From Aphidius gifuensis (taxonomy: Eukaryota > Arthropoda > Insecta > Hymenoptera > Braconidae), in NCBI RefSeq assembly GCF_014905175.1, contig NC_057793.1:1550001-1614000 (forward strand): a stretch of DNA of 64,000 nucleotides, read 5' to 3'. Shown piece by piece: positions 61,621 through 64,000 of this stretch. Under the pieces are notes generated by a model. That model had not been told where the DNA came from. It searched no databases and saw only the letters and a list, made by a program, of their open reading frames with translations. The position numbers and the translations under genes were made by a program. Positions within the stretch are counted from its first letter, which is position 1. The number at the start of each line of letters is the position of its first letter.

Positions 61621-64000
61621 ATGGCAAAAATTGACACAATTGATATGTCAAAAATATTAGAAGTTCAAGTTACACAAGGTGAAATGCTTGACGACTCACC
61701 AATAGGTTAGAATATTAACATATTTATTAAAATATAAATTATTATTTATCAATTATATTTCTAACCTAACTTAATCATTTAAATTTCATTGACAATAATT
61801 TTATATTATATTTTTTTCTAATAGCAACAAATTCATTAGGCACAATCACAACACTGAGACCATCTCAAATAATAACTCCTCAAGAAAGGACATTTTGTGA
61901 TGCCATGTTTGGCTGTGGTAAGCCTAATAATTAATTATAAATAATAAATAATAATAATGATTAATTTATTGTTAATTATTTAATTTTAGATTTGGCTAAA
62001 GTACGTTTTAGAAAAATTCATTGTACAGCTTGTGATGTACATATTGGTTCAGCACCATCAGAATCACATAACATGCATTCACATCCAATATTAAAAACTC
62101 TGTTATGTACATCATGCAGAGACTTTTATGGGGACGGTTTATTTGAACAAGGTACAATGACAATGACAATAATAATATTCTTGATTTATTTATAAATAAT
62201 TTTACAATATAATAACAGGTGATGATGCTACTGATATGTTTTGTCGTTGGTGTGCCAATGGTGGAAATCTTTATTGTTGTTCATACTGCAGTAATACATT
62301 TTGTTTGAAATGCATAAAACGTAACTTTGAAGATCACGTTAGAAACAGAATTGAAGCTGATGAAAAATGGAAATGTTTTGTTTGTAATCCAGAAGATTTA
62401 TATACACTTAGAGCAATTTGTTGGGCATTGCTACAACATGTTAAAACTCTTTCAAGGTATAATTATTAAATAAAAAAAATTTCATCTATATAAAATGATA
62501 ATTAATTAACTAATTAATATATTTATTATGCTATTAGAATACTTCAAGCTGATAATTCAATGACACAACAAGAAATACAATCAAAATTGGAACAAGATGA
62601 TTCACTTTGTTGTATTAATAAACGACCAAAACCAGCAAAACGAAAAATAAAACATGATGATATAAATAATTCTGATGATGGTACATATTTACCAGTAAAT
62701 ACCACACATTCATCGAAAAAAAAAACTAAAAAGAAAAGATTAAATTCATCAACATACAATGATAATGATATTAATTATGAACATGATGATATTGCACCAC
62801 TATTACAGTGTGAACAATCAATGATTGTTGAAGATGACATTGATTCAATTTTACCATATTCACCATATGATTCATCAAACTTAAAATTAACAGATTCAAT
62901 AATAAATAATAATAATAATAGTTACAGTGTATCACCAATGCAATATCGTCCAGTTGTTAGAAATGGTCAAACACATTTGATACCATTACGTACAGTACGT
63001 ACAATTGATTTATCAACATCTGGTAATACATCACAATTCAATAAAAATTCACCAAATAAATATCATTCGAAATTCACCAAAAAACAATCAACTGGTACAG
63101 AAGCAGCTATTAATTTAAATGTTAATAATAAAAATACAACAACACCAAGTGTCATTGACCTTGATAGTGATGATAATGACAATGACAATGAAAATACAAC
63201 AAATACAACAATAAATAATAATCAAATAATTGAAATTGATGATACAAATCAAAATAATAATAATGCTAAACAAAATTATCCACGTTTAACTGTTAAAACA
63301 TTTGAATGTGAAATAAATAATCCAATAAAATCAATTGATATAATACTTAAAAAATTACGTAGTAGATTAAAAATTGATATGAATAATTTTGAAAATTCAC
63401 CAAGTGGTAATGATGTTAATGATGCAAGAAAAAAATTAAAATTAATTAATAAAAATATTGATAAAGTTGTTAATGAATTGGCAGAATTTAATAATAAAAT
63501 GATTAGAAGATATAAACCATGGAAACAAACAGTGATAAGTGGTAAAAATTTACAAGATAATAGTACAACTGAAATAATATTATATAAAAAAAATCAGGGA
63601 TGTATATTACCACTTGATATGGAATGTGTTGATGATTCAGAAGAAGAAATAGAAGAAGTAGAAGAAGTAGTAGAAGAAAGAGATAATGGTGATGTTGGTA
63701 CTGATGTTGATACAAATATTGATTGTATTGTTGATTTTACAAGAAAATTAACAACATTCAATGAGAAAGAAACAATTAGCCAAGGTTGTAATACTGATTG
63801 TATAAAAACCCAAGACAAAGGTATACAAGTTTATGAAACAATAAATAAAGATTATGATATGACAATTGGTTATTCATTATTAATGAGAGCTGATTATGAT
63901 GAAAAAAAGAAAAAAGAAATATACAAACCAGTTGTTATACATGATAAGTATTTTGGTAAATATGAAGAACAGTTTATATTTTATCTTCAAGCTTATGAGG
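61621..64000 (+). CDS. ATRX-type ADD-domain chromatin protein (3' end beyond window)
   Basis: Five exons so far: 61621-61705, 61825-61917, 61990-62151, 62219-62456 and 62538 to the window end, all in phase. Residues about 60-160 form an ADD module: a GATA-like finger (HCTACDVHIGS ... HPILKTLLCTSC) and an imperfect PHD (MFCRWCANGGNLYCCSYC, FCLKCIKRNF, WKCFVCNPEDL), matching ATRX and Drosophila ADD1. ADD domains read unmethylated H3K4 with H3K9me3. The rest is Asn/Asp/Lys-rich and disordered, with SUMO-interaction-like VIDLDSDD and IIEIDD and an acidic Glu run near residue 520. It may be ADD1-like without helicase, or the start of a full ATRX/XNP; the cut prevents deciding. Confidence 0.88.

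Noticed and set aside
63503..63818. Minus-strand Ser/Leu-rich frames
   Set aside because: Shadows of the acidic Glu-run in the ADD-protein exon.

Overview
The window is very AT-rich eukaryotic nuclear DNA with split genes (GT-AG introns, T-rich acceptors). I rebuilt each gene model by hand by matching reading phase across introns. Gene content (pod1-type coronin, TBC1D19, UFM1, MRPS22, PP1, an ATRX-type ADD protein, a SRCIN1/sickle-tail-like scaffold) points to an insect. The extreme AT bias together with lineage-type secreted and LRR multigene families suggests a hymenopteran, perhaps a parasitoid wasp; that last step is inference, not shown by the sequence.

Layout. 1-2.7 kb: no gene seen. 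2.7-11.1 kb: three tandem (+) copies of an unrecognised two-exon secreted-protein gene, repeating about every 3.09 kb with promoter-proximal DNA conserved. 12.6-14.6 kb (-): secreted pentraxin-domain protein. 16.3-27.7 kb (+): 15 coding exons of a SRCIN1/KIAA1217 (AIP3/Bud6-domain) homologue whose 5' end I could not fix, with two candidate alternative terminal exons. 30.5-31.8 kb (-): MRPS22, head to head with PP1 catalytic subunit (+, 32.9-35.2 kb). 38.1-39.9 kb (+): UFM1, with an intronless 318-residue gene of unknown function nested in its second intron.

39.9-51.1 kb is a young mosaic: two duplicated LRR genes (-), a third LRR remnant, a copied 3' end of the UFM1-nested gene, several broken copies of TBC1D19 exon-intron pieces, a 270-bp block found at both 40.3 and 50.8 kb, a palindromic hairpin and two orphan ORFs. 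51.6-56.5 kb (-): pod1/coronin-7. 58.5-60.6 kb (-): TBC1D19, with a broken duplicate of its 3' end about 1 kb away. 61.6 kb to the window end (+): ADD-domain protein, cut by the window edge, sharing a compact bidirectional promoter with TBC1D19.

Housekeeping genes (ribosome, phosphatase, UFMylation, actin, Rab-GAP-like, chromatin) make up the stable backbone. The novelty lies in the secreted triplet, the LRR/mosaic region, and the alternative 3' architecture and long-range intronic pairing in the SRCIN1-like gene. No tRNA, rRNA, CRISPR or intact transposon was seen.
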